Below are positions 1 through 8,413 of a DNA stretch of 64,000 nucleotides, one piece after another (position 1 is the stretch's first letter; every line of letters begins with the position of its first letter). This DNA comes from Planctomycetota bacterium (lineage in GTDB: Bacteria; Planctomycetota; Planctomycetia; Pirellulales; UBA7805), in contig QQVP01000094.1 of NCBI GenBank assembly GCA_003389215.1, forward strand, positions 62,001 through 126,000. Reading direction: 5' to 3'. Below the pieces are notes generated by a model, which was given only the letters and a program-made list of their open reading frames with translations, was not told the origin of the DNA and made no database searches. The translations under genes and the position numbers were made by a program.

Positions 1-122
1 GGACCGGGCTCCATGAGCATCTTGGCCGGCGGCGTCTTGTGGACGCGATGTCGCGAGCAGCCGACCGAACCGACGGTGACACACAGTGCGACGACGAGAA
101 GGAACGTTGGATAGCGTCTCAT
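1..122 (-). CDS. Lipoprotein, 5' end only (cut by window edge)
   Basis: Translating the minus strand from the ATG at 122 gives 40 codons that run off the window edge. The N-terminus has two arginines, a hydrophobic core (FLLVVALCVTVG) and a lipobox-like GSVGC, with the candidate lipidated Cys at residue 22. This is a type II (lipoprotein) signal peptide. An AGGA sequence lies about 10 bases upstream of the ATG. The mature part visible here (SRHRVHKTPPAK) is too short to assign a family. The gene is divergent from the one at 336. Confidence 0.6.
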   Translation of the reverse strand, partial: MRRYPTFLLVVALCVTVGSVGCSRHRVHKTPPAKMLMEPG

Positions 123-335
123 ACCGTTGTTTCCTGAAGTCCTGGCAGGTCCGTCGTGGGACGAAACGGAGTCTCCTTGACCGTACTCGGGCCGGGAAAC
201 TGCCGTCGACGTCCGCTCTGGAGACACCTAGAATGCGTCCCCACCGCGACTTGGCTGCCGACTACCAAGGCCGATGTCACCTATAGTTCGGCTTTGCGAG
301 GTCGGTTTCTTTGACAAAATCGTCATTATCCGAAC

Positions 336-1298
336 ATGCGTTACATCTTCCGCATCTTCGCCATCTTCACAGCCGCCGGAATCGCCGCCGTCATCTGGGC
401 CGATGTACGTCACGACCCGAGTCCGGCGCCCGTGTTAGATAGGGACCCGCAGCCCATTACTGGCCGGACGGGCGACCTGCCCGACGGCGAGCAACTGATC
501 GCCGCCTGTGCTGTAGCCTTGCAGTCAATGCCGTCCGTGTCGGCACAGATGCGCCAGCGCGTGAGGATGTTCGATCGCGAAGTCTTTGGCTCGGGCATCT
601 ACCTGCAGGAGGGCAGGGGGGAGCGGGCGAAGTTCCGACTCGAGCTGAGCTTTCAGCTCGCGGGTACCAGCCGCGGCCTAATTCGGAGTAGCGATGGCGT
701 GATGTTGTGGCTCTTCGACGACAATCGCGACACGGGCGCGCAGCTTCGCGAAATCGACTTGCAGCGACTGGAACTCGCGGTGCAGCGGTACCGCATGGAG
801 GCCGGTGTCGCCGAGGATCAAGTGTCGGGCTCGCCGGGGCCGCCCGATCTCTCGCGTGGTGGACTTCCCCAGGTGCTTGCCGATCTGCGGGCGAACTTCG
901 AATTCCAGACCGTCGGCCAGACACGACTGGAGGGTCTTTCGGCCTGGGTCGTCCAGGGCGTCTGGCGCGAGGCGCCACTGCGGGCGTTGCTACAACACGT
1001 CGAGAGCGATTTGCCGCTGGAGCAGCGCGGCCTGGCCGAGCTCGATGCGCATGTGCCGCACGACGTTCTGATCTTCGTCGATCAGGAAGAGCTGTTTCCC
1101 TACCGCTTCCAGTTCCGTCGCGGCGCGTCAAACGACGCCAGCGATGCCGCGCCCACGACGATCGTCGACATGGAACTCTTCGAGGTTCGTTTCGACGTTC
1201 CGATCGAGGCGAGTCAGTTTGGCAAGCCGGTCGACCTGCAAGCGACCGACCATACGGACACGTATGCTCAGCAGCTCGTCAAGCGACTTCATCCCTGA
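336..1298 (+). CDS. Secreted or membrane-anchored LolA-like hypothetical protein
   Basis: This is a 320-aa protein with one N-terminal hydrophobic segment (residues about 4-22, signal peptide or anchor), followed by a soluble domain. The body has the feel of the LolA/outer-membrane lipoprotein-sorting fold: alternating strands, a stretch describing resistance to a threshold (SSDGVMLWLFDDNR) and a late FVDQEELFPYRFQFRR segment. That resemblance is by eye only, and no catalytic motif is visible. Its 3' end overlaps the convergent pdxA by 10 bases. A TATAGT at 282-287 could be a -10 element, but I see no matching -35. Function is unknown. Confidence 0.7.
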   Translation: MRYIFRIFAIFTAAGIAAVIWADVRHDPSPAPVLDRDPQPITGRTGDLPDGEQLIAACAVALQSMPSVSAQMRQRVRMFDREVFGSGIYLQEGRGERAKFRLELSFQLAGTSRGLIRSSDGVMLWLFDDNRDTGAQLREIDLQRLELAVQRYRMEAGVAEDQVSGSPGPPDLSRGGLPQVLADLRANFEFQTVGQTRLEGLSAWVVQGVWREAPLRALLQHVESDLPLEQRGLAELDAHVPHDVLIFVDQEELFPYRFQFRRGASNDASDAAPTTIVDMELFEVRFDVPIEASQFGKPVDLQATDHTDTYAQQLVKRLHP

Positions 1299-2392
1299 GT
1301 AGCATCGCTCTGAAATCGGGTGGACGCCGCCACGCTTGTCAGAGCATGGCCCGCACCTCGCCCGCGAGCACAGGCCAAACGTCTTGCCGTCTGGATGGCC
1401 TCGGTCATACTGCTCGTACTCGCCCGTCCCTGCCACGCCAGGTCGAACGCCGTACCGTGGGCCACGCTCGTGCGAACGATCGGCAGGCCCAAGGTAATGT
1501 TCACCGCGCGATCCATGTCGAGAAGCTTCAAGGCAATGTGTCCCTGATCGTGGAACATCGCCACCACCGCATCGAACTCGCCCGCGGCGGCGCGAACCAT
1601 GAGTGTATCGGCGGGTAGGGGACCTTCTACCTGATAGCCCGCCTGTTGGGCCTCGGCCACCGCGGGAGCGATTTCGCGAAGCTCCTCGTCGCCGAACAGA
1701 CCTGACTCGCCCGCGTGCGGGTTGAGCGCCGCGACGCCGATCCTCGGTACGAAGTCCTCAAGATCGTCCGCCAGCCACCGCAGCGCGCCGTCGGCCAGTT
1801 CGATACGATCGACCACCGCTTGACGGCGAATCTGAGCAGGCACCTCGGCCAGTGCGGTGTGAAGCGTGACGTGAACGACTCCCAGGCCGGCGGGACCGAC
1901 CGACGCCACCTGTGGCGGCAGAAAGAGCATCATGGCGGTGCGTTCGACATCGCACAGTTCGGCCAGCAGTTCGGTATGTCCGGGGACCGAGCAACCGGCC
2001 AGGTTCAGGGCTTCCTTGTTGAGCGGGGCGGTGACCATGGCGTCGATCTGGCCCGTGCAGGCCAGTTGGGCGGCAACGGCCACCGCGTCGTAGGCCGCTT
2101 GTCCGGCGGCGGCAGAGACTTGGCCTGGCTCGACCGCCTCGGCTTCATGACTACCGGCAACGAGGCAGGGGATCTCCCGCGGATTGGGGCGGGCTTCCTC
2201 GACGCGGCCGATCTCGACGACCTCGAGCGGCGTCTCCAGCAGAGCTCCGGCGCGACGCAACACGGCCGCATTTCCCACCACGAGCAGCCGTGCGTCCTCG
2301 TGGAGGCGGCGCTCGGCCCACGCGCCGACGATCGTTTCGGGACCGACACCCGCGGGGTCACCCATCGTGATGGCCAAAGTTGGTCGCTGCAT
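1289..2392 (-). CDS. pdxA: 4-hydroxythreonine-4-phosphate dehydrogenase
   Basis: PdxA oxidises 4-phosphohydroxy-L-threonine in pyridoxal 5'-phosphate synthesis in the cytoplasm. The 367-aa product starts with the family signature ITMGDPAGVGPE (residues 8-19). It keeps the three metal-binding histidine regions (GHTELL, HVTLHTAL, HGTAFD) and TAPLNKEAL. The length is slightly above the usual 330 because of a short C-terminal tail rich in Ala, Arg and Ser. The ATG at 2392 has no Shine-Dalgarno sequence, and a TAGAAT lies only six bases upstream (forward 2399-2404), so the message may be leaderless. No other pyridoxal phosphate gene is in the window. Confidence 0.95.
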   Translation of the reverse strand: MQRPTLAITMGDPAGVGPETIVGAWAERRLHEDARLLVVGNAAVLRRAGALLETPLEVVEIGRVEEARPNPREIPCLVAGSHEAEAVEPGQVSAAAGQAAYDAVAVAAQLACTGQIDAMVTAPLNKEALNLAGCSVPGHTELLAELCDVERTAMMLFLPPQVASVGPAGLGVVHVTLHTALAEVPAQIRRQAVVDRIELADGALRWLADDLEDFVPRIGVAALNPHAGESGLFGDEELREIAPAVAEAQQAGYQVEGPLPADTLMVRAAAGEFDAVVAMFHDQGHIALKLLDMDRAVNITLGLPIVRTSVAHGTAFDLAWQGRASTSSMTEAIQTARRLACARGRGAGHALTSVAASTRFQSDATQG

Positions 2393-2398
2393 GCTGCT

Positions 2399-2404
2399 AT
2401 TCTA
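2399..2404 (-). promoter_or_regulatory. Possible -10 element of a leaderless pdxA transcript
   Basis: On the minus strand TAGAAT is followed by AGCAGC and then the pdxA ATG. A start point the usual 6-7 bases downstream of a -10 box would coincide with the start codon. No good -35 hexamer is seen at 16-18 bases, so this is only suggestive. Confidence 0.3.
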
Positions 2405-2551
2405 GGGCGTGACGACAGGGCAGGGCAGGCCGTGGACAACTGGCCGGGCGACCCTATCTAATGGATAGTAGAGCCGCTGTTTCGAAACTCCCGCCCCGCG
2501 ACCGCCTCGCGGCTCGTACCGTTCCCGCCCCCACAAGTTCGACTCACCGCC

Positions 2552-3196
2552 GTGTCTCGCATCTTCTTCACGCTCGCCTGCCTAGCCCTGGTGCTGATGG
2601 TCGTCACGCTCAGCGTGGGGCTCTCCTTGGGGCAACTCAAGCCTCAGCTCGAGCAACTGCAGGTACTCTCGACGGGTGCCGCGGCGGCCGCGGCTCAGAG
2701 AGCGTCGCCCGTCGACGACGAAGTCCTGGCGGAAATTGCTTTGCTCGAAGGCGTCAAGAAACGAGCCAACGCCCACCGGCTGTTGGGCATCGCCACCGGG
2801 GTGCTGGTGCTGCTCGTCAATTGTCTGGCGGTGACCTACTTCGTGGGCACGGCCCGTTGGTGTCGCGAGGTCGTCGAGGCTTACCAGCTCGACGGTACCT
2901 TGTTCGGCCGCAGCGCGCGGATGAAACGGGGCGCCTTCTTCTGGGCCGTGATCGGGATGTTGACCATTCTGACGATCAGTTCGCTCGGCGCCATGTCCGA
3001 TCCGATGGCTGCCTTCGCCAATGGCGAACAATACGTCACGCCGCACTTGATCGCAGCGATGCTGGGAGTGGGGCTGATCGCGTGGAGTTTTTTGGCCCAG
3101 TGGCAGCATATCCTGGATCATCACGACGTGATCGAAGAGGTGCTGGCCGCCGTGCAGAAGATTCGCGCCGAGCGGGGACTCGACGTAGCGAGCTAA
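2552..3196 (+). CDS. Small integral membrane protein of unknown function
   Basis: The 214-aa product starts at a GTG at 2552; a longer open frame begins upstream, but the hydrophobic N-terminus fits this start. Four hydrophobic helices are apparent: residues about 5-27, 75-98, 128-147 and 166-186. A loop containing a run of alanines and a predicted helix lies between the first two. The C-terminal tail (HHDVIEEVLAAVQKIRAERG) looks amphipathic and cytoplasmic. I do not recognise the family. It sits alone between divergent pdxA and the asd promoter. Confidence 0.65.
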   Translation: MSRIFFTLACLALVLMVVTLSVGLSLGQLKPQLEQLQVLSTGAAAAAAQRASPVDDEVLAEIALLEGVKKRANAHRLLGIATGVLVLLVNCLAVTYFVGTARWCREVVEAYQLDGTLFGRSARMKRGAFFWAVIGMLTILTISSLGAMSDPMAAFANGEQYVTPHLIAAMLGVGLIAWSFLAQWQHILDHHDVIEEVLAAVQKIRAERGLDVAS

Positions 3197-3248
3197 AGGC
3201 AGGGGCCAACTGCGAGGAGATCGCGAGGGAGCCGCTGTTGGAGCGAAG

Positions 3249-3278
3249 TTGAAAGCCGCCGCGGCGAGCACCTATACT
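3249..3278 (+). promoter_or_regulatory. Sigma-70-like promoter upstream of asd
   Basis: TTGAAA at 3249-3254 and TATACT at 3273-3278 are separated by 18 bases. This is one of the best promoter matches in the window. It would leave a leader of about 125 bases before the asd start. Confidence 0.55.
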
Positions 3279-3397
3279 GACGGGTCTTGGCGTGGTGAGC
3301 GAAGGCCCTCCTGGGACATGCTGCGACATACGGGCTGGCTACAACTTGCTGCCTCGAGCGAGACAGTTCGCGGCATGCCGCGACGGATGAGTTATTG

Positions 3398-3412
3398 AAG
3401 GAGAGAATTGTG
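3398..3412 (+). promoter_or_regulatory. Ribosome binding site deciding the asd start
   Basis: AAGGAG at 3398-3403 is followed six bases later by GTG at 3410. A TTG at 3395 is in frame but overlaps this ribosome binding site and adds five residues absent from the family N-terminus. The GTG is therefore the likely start. Confidence 0.7.
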
Positions 3413-4423
3413 TTTGATTCGGTTGCGGTTGTCGGTGCCACGGGAGCCGTGGGCACGCTGATTCGCCGGATTCTGGAAGAGCGGGACTTGGCGTTCAGGG
3501 AGATCAAGTTTCTGGCCTCGCAGCGGTCCGCCGGCTCGAAGATCCCATTCCGCGGCGCAGAACACACGGTAGAACTGCTCGAACCGGCCGCGTTTGACGG
3601 CATCGAGTTGGCGATTTGCAGCACGCCTGACGACGTGGCCGCCGAGTTTGTGCCCTGGGCCCGCGAGCGCGGCTGCACTGTCGTCGACGAGAGCGGCTAC
3701 TGGCGAATGAAGCCGGAGGTCGCGCTGGTCGTACCCGAGGTGAATCCGCAGGCCATCGATTCGCACACCGGCATCATCGCCAGCCCGAATTGCTCGACGA
3801 CACAAATGGTCGTCGCCATGAAGCCGTTGCACGACGCCGCCCGTATCACGCGGGTGGTGGTGAGCAGTTATCAAGCGACCAGCGGAGCGGGTGTGGCCGG
3901 TAACGAAGACCTGGCGGCCGGCACCGCGGCCCACCTGGAAGGTCGGCAGCACGAGTATTCCGCCTTCGCACATCCGATCGCCTTCAACGTCATTCCGCAA
4001 ATCGGCTCCGAAAAGCACGCCGGCTATACCTCGGAAGAGATGAAGATGGTCTACGAGACGCACAAGATCTTCGGCGACGACTCGATCAAGATTTGCCCGA
4101 CCTGCGTCCGGGTGCCGGTCACGAACTGCCACAGCGAGAGCATCCTCGTCGAGACCGAGCGAAAAGTCTCTGTCGACGAAGCCCGTGAGTTGTTCGAGGC
4201 GGCCGAAGGAATCGTCGTCGAAGACAATCTCGGCGACGGCGTCTATCCGATGCCGGTCGGCTGCGACGACCGCGACGAAGTTTTCGTAGGCCGCATACGC
4301 GAGGACTTGTCGAGCGAAACGGGCCTCGCGTTTTGGTGCGTCAGCGACAATCTGCGCAAGGGAGCGGCAACCAACGCGGTGCAAATCGCGGAACTCTTGG
4401 CGCAGCGCAAGGCCGCAGTGTGA
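3410..4423 (+). CDS. asd: Aspartate-semialdehyde dehydrogenase
   Basis: This enzyme reduces aspartyl phosphate to aspartate semialdehyde, the branch-point step for lysine/diaminopimelate, threonine and methionine. The protein is 337 aa from the GTG start. It has an NADP loop GATGAVG at residues 9-15, the catalytic Cys at about 128 in SPNCSTTQM, the substrate loop SSYQATSGAG, and the C-terminal helix LRKGAATNAVQIAE. Length and motifs are normal for the family. truA follows 13 bases after the stop, so the two are probably co-transcribed. Confidence 0.96.
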   Translation: MFDSVAVVGATGAVGTLIRRILEERDLAFREIKFLASQRSAGSKIPFRGAEHTVELLEPAAFDGIELAICSTPDDVAAEFVPWARERGCTVVDESGYWRMKPEVALVVPEVNPQAIDSHTGIIASPNCSTTQMVVAMKPLHDAARITRVVVSSYQATSGAGVAGNEDLAAGTAAHLEGRQHEYSAFAHPIAFNVIPQIGSEKHAGYTSEEMKMVYETHKIFGDDSIKICPTCVRVPVTNCHSESILVETERKVSVDEARELFEAAEGIVVEDNLGDGVYPMPVGCDDRDEVFVGRIREDLSSETGLAFWCVSDNLRKGAATNAVQIAELLAQRKAAV

Positions 4424-4436
4424 GGCAGGGCGGCGC

Positions 4437-5186
4437 ATGCGGAATCTCAAGCTAACGCTCGCCTACGACGGCACGAACTACTGCGGCTGGCAGGTGCAGC
4501 CGGGCCAGCCGACCATTCAGCAGGCGGTCGAGACCACGCTCGAGAAGATCACCGGCGAGTCGATTCGGGTTGCCGCCAGTGGTCGAACCGATTCCGGCGT
4601 GCATGCTCTGGGGCAGGTCATCAGCTTTTCGACCTCCAGTCGACTCACGCCCCACGAGTTTCTCCGCGCGCTCAATGCCGAGCTGCCGGAGGATATTCGC
4701 GTTCACGATGCCGCCGAAGTGGCCGCCGACTTTCACGCACTGCGTTCGGCCCGCTCGAAGTGCTATCGATACACGATCGACAACGGCGCGGTGCGGGACG
4801 TCTTTGCCAGACATGTTTGTTGGTACATTCCTGTGCGACTCGACGTCGAAGCGATGCATCGCGCCGGCCAGGCTTTGGTCGGCGAGCACGACTTCAGCAG
4901 CTACGAAACCACCGGCGCAGCCCGTGCCGATAGCGTGCGGCACGTAACCAGGCTCGACGTGGTGCGCGGCAAGGGACAACTTGTCGACAAGGTGCTGCTC
5001 GAAATCGAGGCCAACGGATTTCTCTACAACATGGTGCGGGCAATCACGGGCACGCTGGTTGAAGTCGGTCGAGGCGCCAAGTCGGAGTCGTGGCCGGCCG
5101 AGGTGCTTGCCGCGCGCGACCGCAGGCGGGCGGGCATGACGGCTCCGCCCGAGGGCCTGGCGCTGCTGCGGGTCGACTACGATTAG
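4437..5186 (+). CDS. truA: tRNA pseudouridine(38-40) synthase
   Basis: TruA converts uridines 38-40 of the tRNA anticodon arm to pseudouridine. The 249-aa protein has the N-terminal LTLAYDGTNYCGWQ signature and the catalytic Asp52 within GRTDSGVHA. It also has the usual second-half motif FLYNMVRAITGTLVEVG. No domain is missing. It lies directly behind asd; that pairing is not functional in an obvious way and probably only reflects a shared promoter. Confidence 0.96.
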   Translation: MRNLKLTLAYDGTNYCGWQVQPGQPTIQQAVETTLEKITGESIRVAASGRTDSGVHALGQVISFSTSSRLTPHEFLRALNAELPEDIRVHDAAEVAADFHALRSARSKCYRYTIDNGAVRDVFARHVCWYIPVRLDVEAMHRAGQALVGEHDFSSYETTGAARADSVRHVTRLDVVRGKGQLVDKVLLEIEANGFLYNMVRAITGTLVEVGRGAKSESWPAEVLAARDRRRAGMTAPPEGLALLRVDYD

Positions 5187-5266
5187 GTTGCATCTCGCGA
5201 GCGAGCCGAAGGCGCGCGGGGAAACAGCCTGATCGAGCGAGCGTTTTCGGTCGAAGGTCCATCTGA

Positions 5267-5272
5267 TAGAAT
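5267..5272 (+). promoter_or_regulatory. Possible -10 element for the kinase gene
   Basis: TAGAAT lies in the 180-base gap after truA, with TTTTCG 17 bases upstream at 5244-5249. The -35 is weak. The position, about 100 bases before the start at 5367, is sensible. Confidence 0.3.
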
Positions 5273-5366
5273 TGGATCCCCTTTCCATCTTCGCCCAAAG
5301 AGCTGCAACGAGCGCACAACTGCAACAATCGAACGCGAGACGCGGGCGTAAAGGACTGCCGAGACC

Positions 5367-6257
5367 TTGAAGGTCGCACACTCAGATCGATACAGCCGCG
5401 AAGACATCGTGGGTCGATATCGGCTGCTCAATCACGTGGCGCGCAGCCAGACGTGCGACATTTGGGAAGCGCTTCATGTCAGTACGAATCGGCGTCACGC
5501 GCTGAAGCTGATGCTGCCCAGCGTCTCCGCCAGGAGCGAGGCCACGCGAGCCCTACGACATGAATTCACCGTCGGCTCGACGCTGAAGCACCCAGCCGTG
5601 ATTCGCATGGATGAGTTCCTGCGCGACGACGGCGTGCCGCTGATCGCCATGGAGTACTTCGCCAATCCCACGCTCAAGGGGCAGATTCGCGAACGGCACG
5701 AGGCACTGCTTCCGCTCGCTGTGAAGATCGTTGAACAGGCAACGGCGGGGCTCGCACATCTGCATGACCAGGGCTGGATCCACCGCGACGTAAAGCCGGA
5801 GAACTATCTCGTCAGCGATACCGGCGAGGTGCGCCTGATCGACTTCTCGTTGGCCCAGCGGCCGCCCCGCTGGTGGAACTCGCTATTCGGTGGCGGTGCG
5901 AGCGCGATTCAGGGAACGCGAACGTATCTCTCGCCCGAACAAATTCGCAAACAGCGACTGGACGCCCGCAGCGACATCTACAGTCTCGGCTGCGTATTCT
6001 TCGAACTGTTCGCCGGCAAGCCACCCTATGCCGGCAACAGCAGCGGCGAACTGCTGTCGAAACACCTGAAGGCGCCGATCCCGTCTTTGCGGGCTGCGCG
6101 GAGCGAGGTGACCCCGGCGCTTTCCCAACTGGTCGGTCAGATGATGGCCAAAGTCCCCGACGACCGGCCGACTTCGATGTCGGAAGTCTTGGAGCAGATT
6201 CGTGGCAGCTCGGTGCTGGAGCGCCGGGCAGTACCCGAATCGGGCCCGCCGGAATAG
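5367..6257 (+). CDS. Serine/threonine protein kinase-like protein, atypical
   Basis: This 296-aa protein is a single Hanks-type kinase domain with no membrane segment. Seen: ATP-lysine K47 in HALKLML, catalytic loop HRDVKPEN (139-146, Asp141), APE-like segment YLSPEQI, and DIYSLGCVFFELFAGKPPY. Two features depart from the norm: the glycine-rich loop is absent (HVARSQTCDIWEA in its place), and the metal-binding DFG is DFS (159-161). The catalytic Lys and both Asp residues remain, so activity is possible. The start is a TTG with AAGGA 11 bases upstream. No substrate can be named from context; accA follows after 55 bases. Confidence 0.85.
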   Translation: MKVAHSDRYSREDIVGRYRLLNHVARSQTCDIWEALHVSTNRRHALKLMLPSVSARSEATRALRHEFTVGSTLKHPAVIRMDEFLRDDGVPLIAMEYFANPTLKGQIRERHEALLPLAVKIVEQATAGLAHLHDQGWIHRDVKPENYLVSDTGEVRLIDFSLAQRPPRWWNSLFGGGASAIQGTRTYLSPEQIRKQRLDARSDIYSLGCVFFELFAGKPPYAGNSSGELLSKHLKAPIPSLRAARSEVTPALSQLVGQMMAKVPDDRPTSMSEVLEQIRGSSVLERRAVPESGPPE

Positions 6258-6312
6258 AATGGCGAAACGAATCTTCGCCCCGCGTCTTCCTTGGCTTGAT
6301 TGAGATACACAT

Positions 6313-7290
6313 ATGGCCGGTCCCCACCACCGCCTCGAATTCGAAAAGCCGATCGCCGAGCTTGAGGCCAAGGTCGAACAGCTTGAGGCTCAAGACGACC
6401 ACAGCGCCGACGCTCGCGAAGAGTTGCGGCTCTTGAAGCGAGAGCTGGTTGAGCTTCGTAAAGAGGTCTATGGGAATCTTGAGCCCTGGCAAACGGTGCA
6501 GGTCGCTCGCCACCAGGATCGCCCCATGACGACCGACTATATCGATCTCATCTTCGAAGAGTTTGTCGAACTCCATGGCGACAAGCTGTTCGGCGACGAT
6601 CGCGCGATTCGCACCGGCTTTGCCAAGCTCGACGGGCGGAAGGTGATGTTCGTCGGCCACCAGAAAGGCAAGACGCTCAAGGAACGCACCGCCTGTCATT
6701 ACGGTTGCGCGCATCCTGAGGGTTATCGCAAGGCCATGGGCAAGATGCGGATGGCCGAGAAGTACGGCATGCCCGTGATCTGTTTCATCGACACGCCGGG
6801 CGCTTATCCGGGCATCGGCGCCGAAGAGCGCGGCCAGGCTCAGGTCATCGCGGAGAACATGCTGGAGATGTCGCGGCTACGGACGCCGCTGGTCTGTGTG
6901 GTGATCGGGGAGGGGGGTTCCGGCGGGGCGCTCGGCATCGGTGTCGGCGACCGGGTCGCCATGCTCGAGCATGCCTACTATTCGGTGATCAGCCCGGAGG
7001 GCTGTGCCGGAATTCTCTGGAAGAGTGGCAGCTATGCCGAGCAGGCCGCCTCGGCCCTGAAGATGACGTCCAAGGATCTGCTCGGGTTCGGCGTCGTCGA
7101 CGACGTGATCGCAGAGCCGATCGGCGGAGCTCACCGCGATCATCGTCAGATGGGCGCCCGGCTGAAGATGTATCTCAGCCGGACGGTGCAATCGCTGGTT
7201 GACATTCCTGTCGACGATCTGATCGAGCGGCGGTACGAGAAGTTCCGCGTGATGGGCGTCTATGTCGAGGCGGCCGCCGCGAGCGAATGA
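6313..7290 (+). CDS. accA: Acetyl-CoA carboxylase carboxyltransferase subunit alpha
   Basis: AccA forms, with AccD, the carboxyltransferase that moves CO2 from carboxybiotin to acetyl-CoA, the first step of fatty acid synthesis. The 325-aa protein has the helical N-terminus with EFEKPIAELEAK. It also has the crotonase-like core: DTPGAYPGIGAEERGQ, GEGGSGGALGIGVGDR and YSVISPEGCAGILWK. Length is normal. No accD, accB or accC gene is nearby. The gap to the kinase holds a TAGAAT at 6255-6260 without a clear -35. Confidence 0.96.
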   Translation: MAGPHHRLEFEKPIAELEAKVEQLEAQDDHSADAREELRLLKRELVELRKEVYGNLEPWQTVQVARHQDRPMTTDYIDLIFEEFVELHGDKLFGDDRAIRTGFAKLDGRKVMFVGHQKGKTLKERTACHYGCAHPEGYRKAMGKMRMAEKYGMPVICFIDTPGAYPGIGAEERGQAQVIAENMLEMSRLRTPLVCVVIGEGGSGGALGIGVGDRVAMLEHAYYSVISPEGCAGILWKSGSYAEQAASALKMTSKDLLGFGVVDDVIAEPIGGAHRDHRQMGARLKMYLSRTVQSLVDIPVDDLIERRYEKFRVMGVYVEAAAASE

Positions 7291-7341
7291 GCGAATGAAC
7301 GAACGCGCCGGCCTGGGCCAAAGGCCGATGTTCGTCGGGAG

Positions 7342-7376
7342 CAGGGCGTGTCTTTCTGGAGTGAGCCCTGTTTCTT
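7342..7376 (+). terminator. Weak terminator-like hairpin after accA
   Basis: CAGGGC (7342-7347) pairs with GCCCTG (7365-7370) across a 17-base loop, followed by TTTCTT. The stem is short and the loop long, so this is a weak call, but it sits where a terminator between convergent accA and the cvpA-like gene would be expected. Confidence 0.25.
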
Positions 7377-7508
7377 CGCCCCGGATCGAACGTCCGATAA
7401 TGTTTGTTATGTTCGGTTCCGCCGCGGTTTTTCCCGAGAATTAGCGGGCTTCTGCCGTCCGCCCTGTTGGCTGCCAAACCGCGACAACGTCCGCGCTCGC
7501 CGCTTCGT

Positions 7509-8192
7509 CTAGCCGCCGAACTGGCCGCCCGGCGGCGGGTTGCCAAACGCGCTGGGGGGCTGGGCCGTCCGCGGCTCGGCAAACGGATCGGTCTGATCGA
7601 CGGCGGTCGGACCATCGATCGCGGCCGGTACGGGCGGCTGGTAGCCGGGCCGAAACTCCTGGCCGTGGTCGACATGCTCGTGGTCCAGCTGCGAGTCGAG
7701 CTTCCGCAGATGCGGGCCGATGACGCGGCGAATTTCCTCCGGCATGACGGGCTCGGCGCGGTCGATCAGATAGCCGATGTAGTAGCCCGACTTGGAGTGC
7801 AGAATCTGGTCCCGCCAGCTGGCATCGGTCATGGAAACCGCAAAAAACGTGATCGCGATGCACAGCAAGACGCCTTTGGCGGCCCCCAGCAGGGCCCCCA
7901 TTTGGCGATCGAACTCCTTGAGCCGCAGGCGGTCGATAAACCCAGCCACGAGGCGGAATAGCATCCAGATCACGACCGACGTCCCGGCGTAGAGGATCAA
8001 CATCGCCAGGAAGCGGTTGAACGGCTCCTCTTCCATCAGATAGGGGGCCAGCTGGGGGCTGTAGTGCAATGCGACAAAGTAGCTGACCACCAGCGACGCC
8101 ACCGAAGCAACCTGCCAGGCCAGGCCCTTGTAGGCACCGATGATCGTCGCTCCGATCACAACCGCAAGCATCACGAAGTCGTAGGTTTCCAT
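7509..8192 (-). CDS. CvpA-family membrane protein
   Basis: The 227-aa product begins METYDFVMLAVV and has four hydrophobic helices in its first 165 residues, matching the CvpA/colicin V production family. The family has been tied to envelope integrity and biofilm traits; its molecular role is unsettled. The C-terminal 65 residues are Pro/Gln-rich and end in Gly-rich sequence. The frame is open to 8303, but an AGGAG seven bases upstream of the ATG at 8192 and the family N-terminus support the inner start. It stands alone, convergent with accA. Confidence 0.8.
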   Translation of the reverse strand: METYDFVMLAVVIGATIIGAYKGLAWQVASVASLVVSYFVALHYSPQLAPYLMEEEPFNRFLAMLILYAGTSVVIWMLFRLVAGFIDRLRLKEFDRQMGALLGAAKGVLLCIAITFFAVSMTDASWRDQILHSKSGYYIGYLIDRAEPVMPEEIRRVIGPHLRKLDSQLDHEHVDHGQEFRPGYQPPVPAAIDGPTAVDQTDPFAEPRTAQPPSAFGNPPPGGQFGG

Positions 8193-8229
8193 CCGCATGC
8201 TCCTCTTGCGCCAGCGAATTTGGGCCGGG

Positions 8230-8258
8230 AGTATAGCGACCAGCCCGAGGTGCCGAAA
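8230..8258 (-). promoter_or_regulatory. Promoter-like element upstream of the cvpA-like gene
   Basis: On the minus strand TTTCGG (8253-8258) and TATACT (8230-8235) are 17 bases apart. The -10 is strong and the -35 weak. The leader would be about 30 bases, which agrees with the inner start at 8192. Confidence 0.4.
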
Positions 8259-8413
8259 GATCGACCATGCCAGCACTGCAAGCGCTAATGTGCCAATGGT
8301 CACAGGCAGCTCTTGGCGAAAGCACGACGATCTCGTTAACTTCCCACTCAGGGCAACCGATTCAACGATATCGAGTGATATTGTCGAGCGAACTTCTGGC
8401 GAGACGCGACAGC

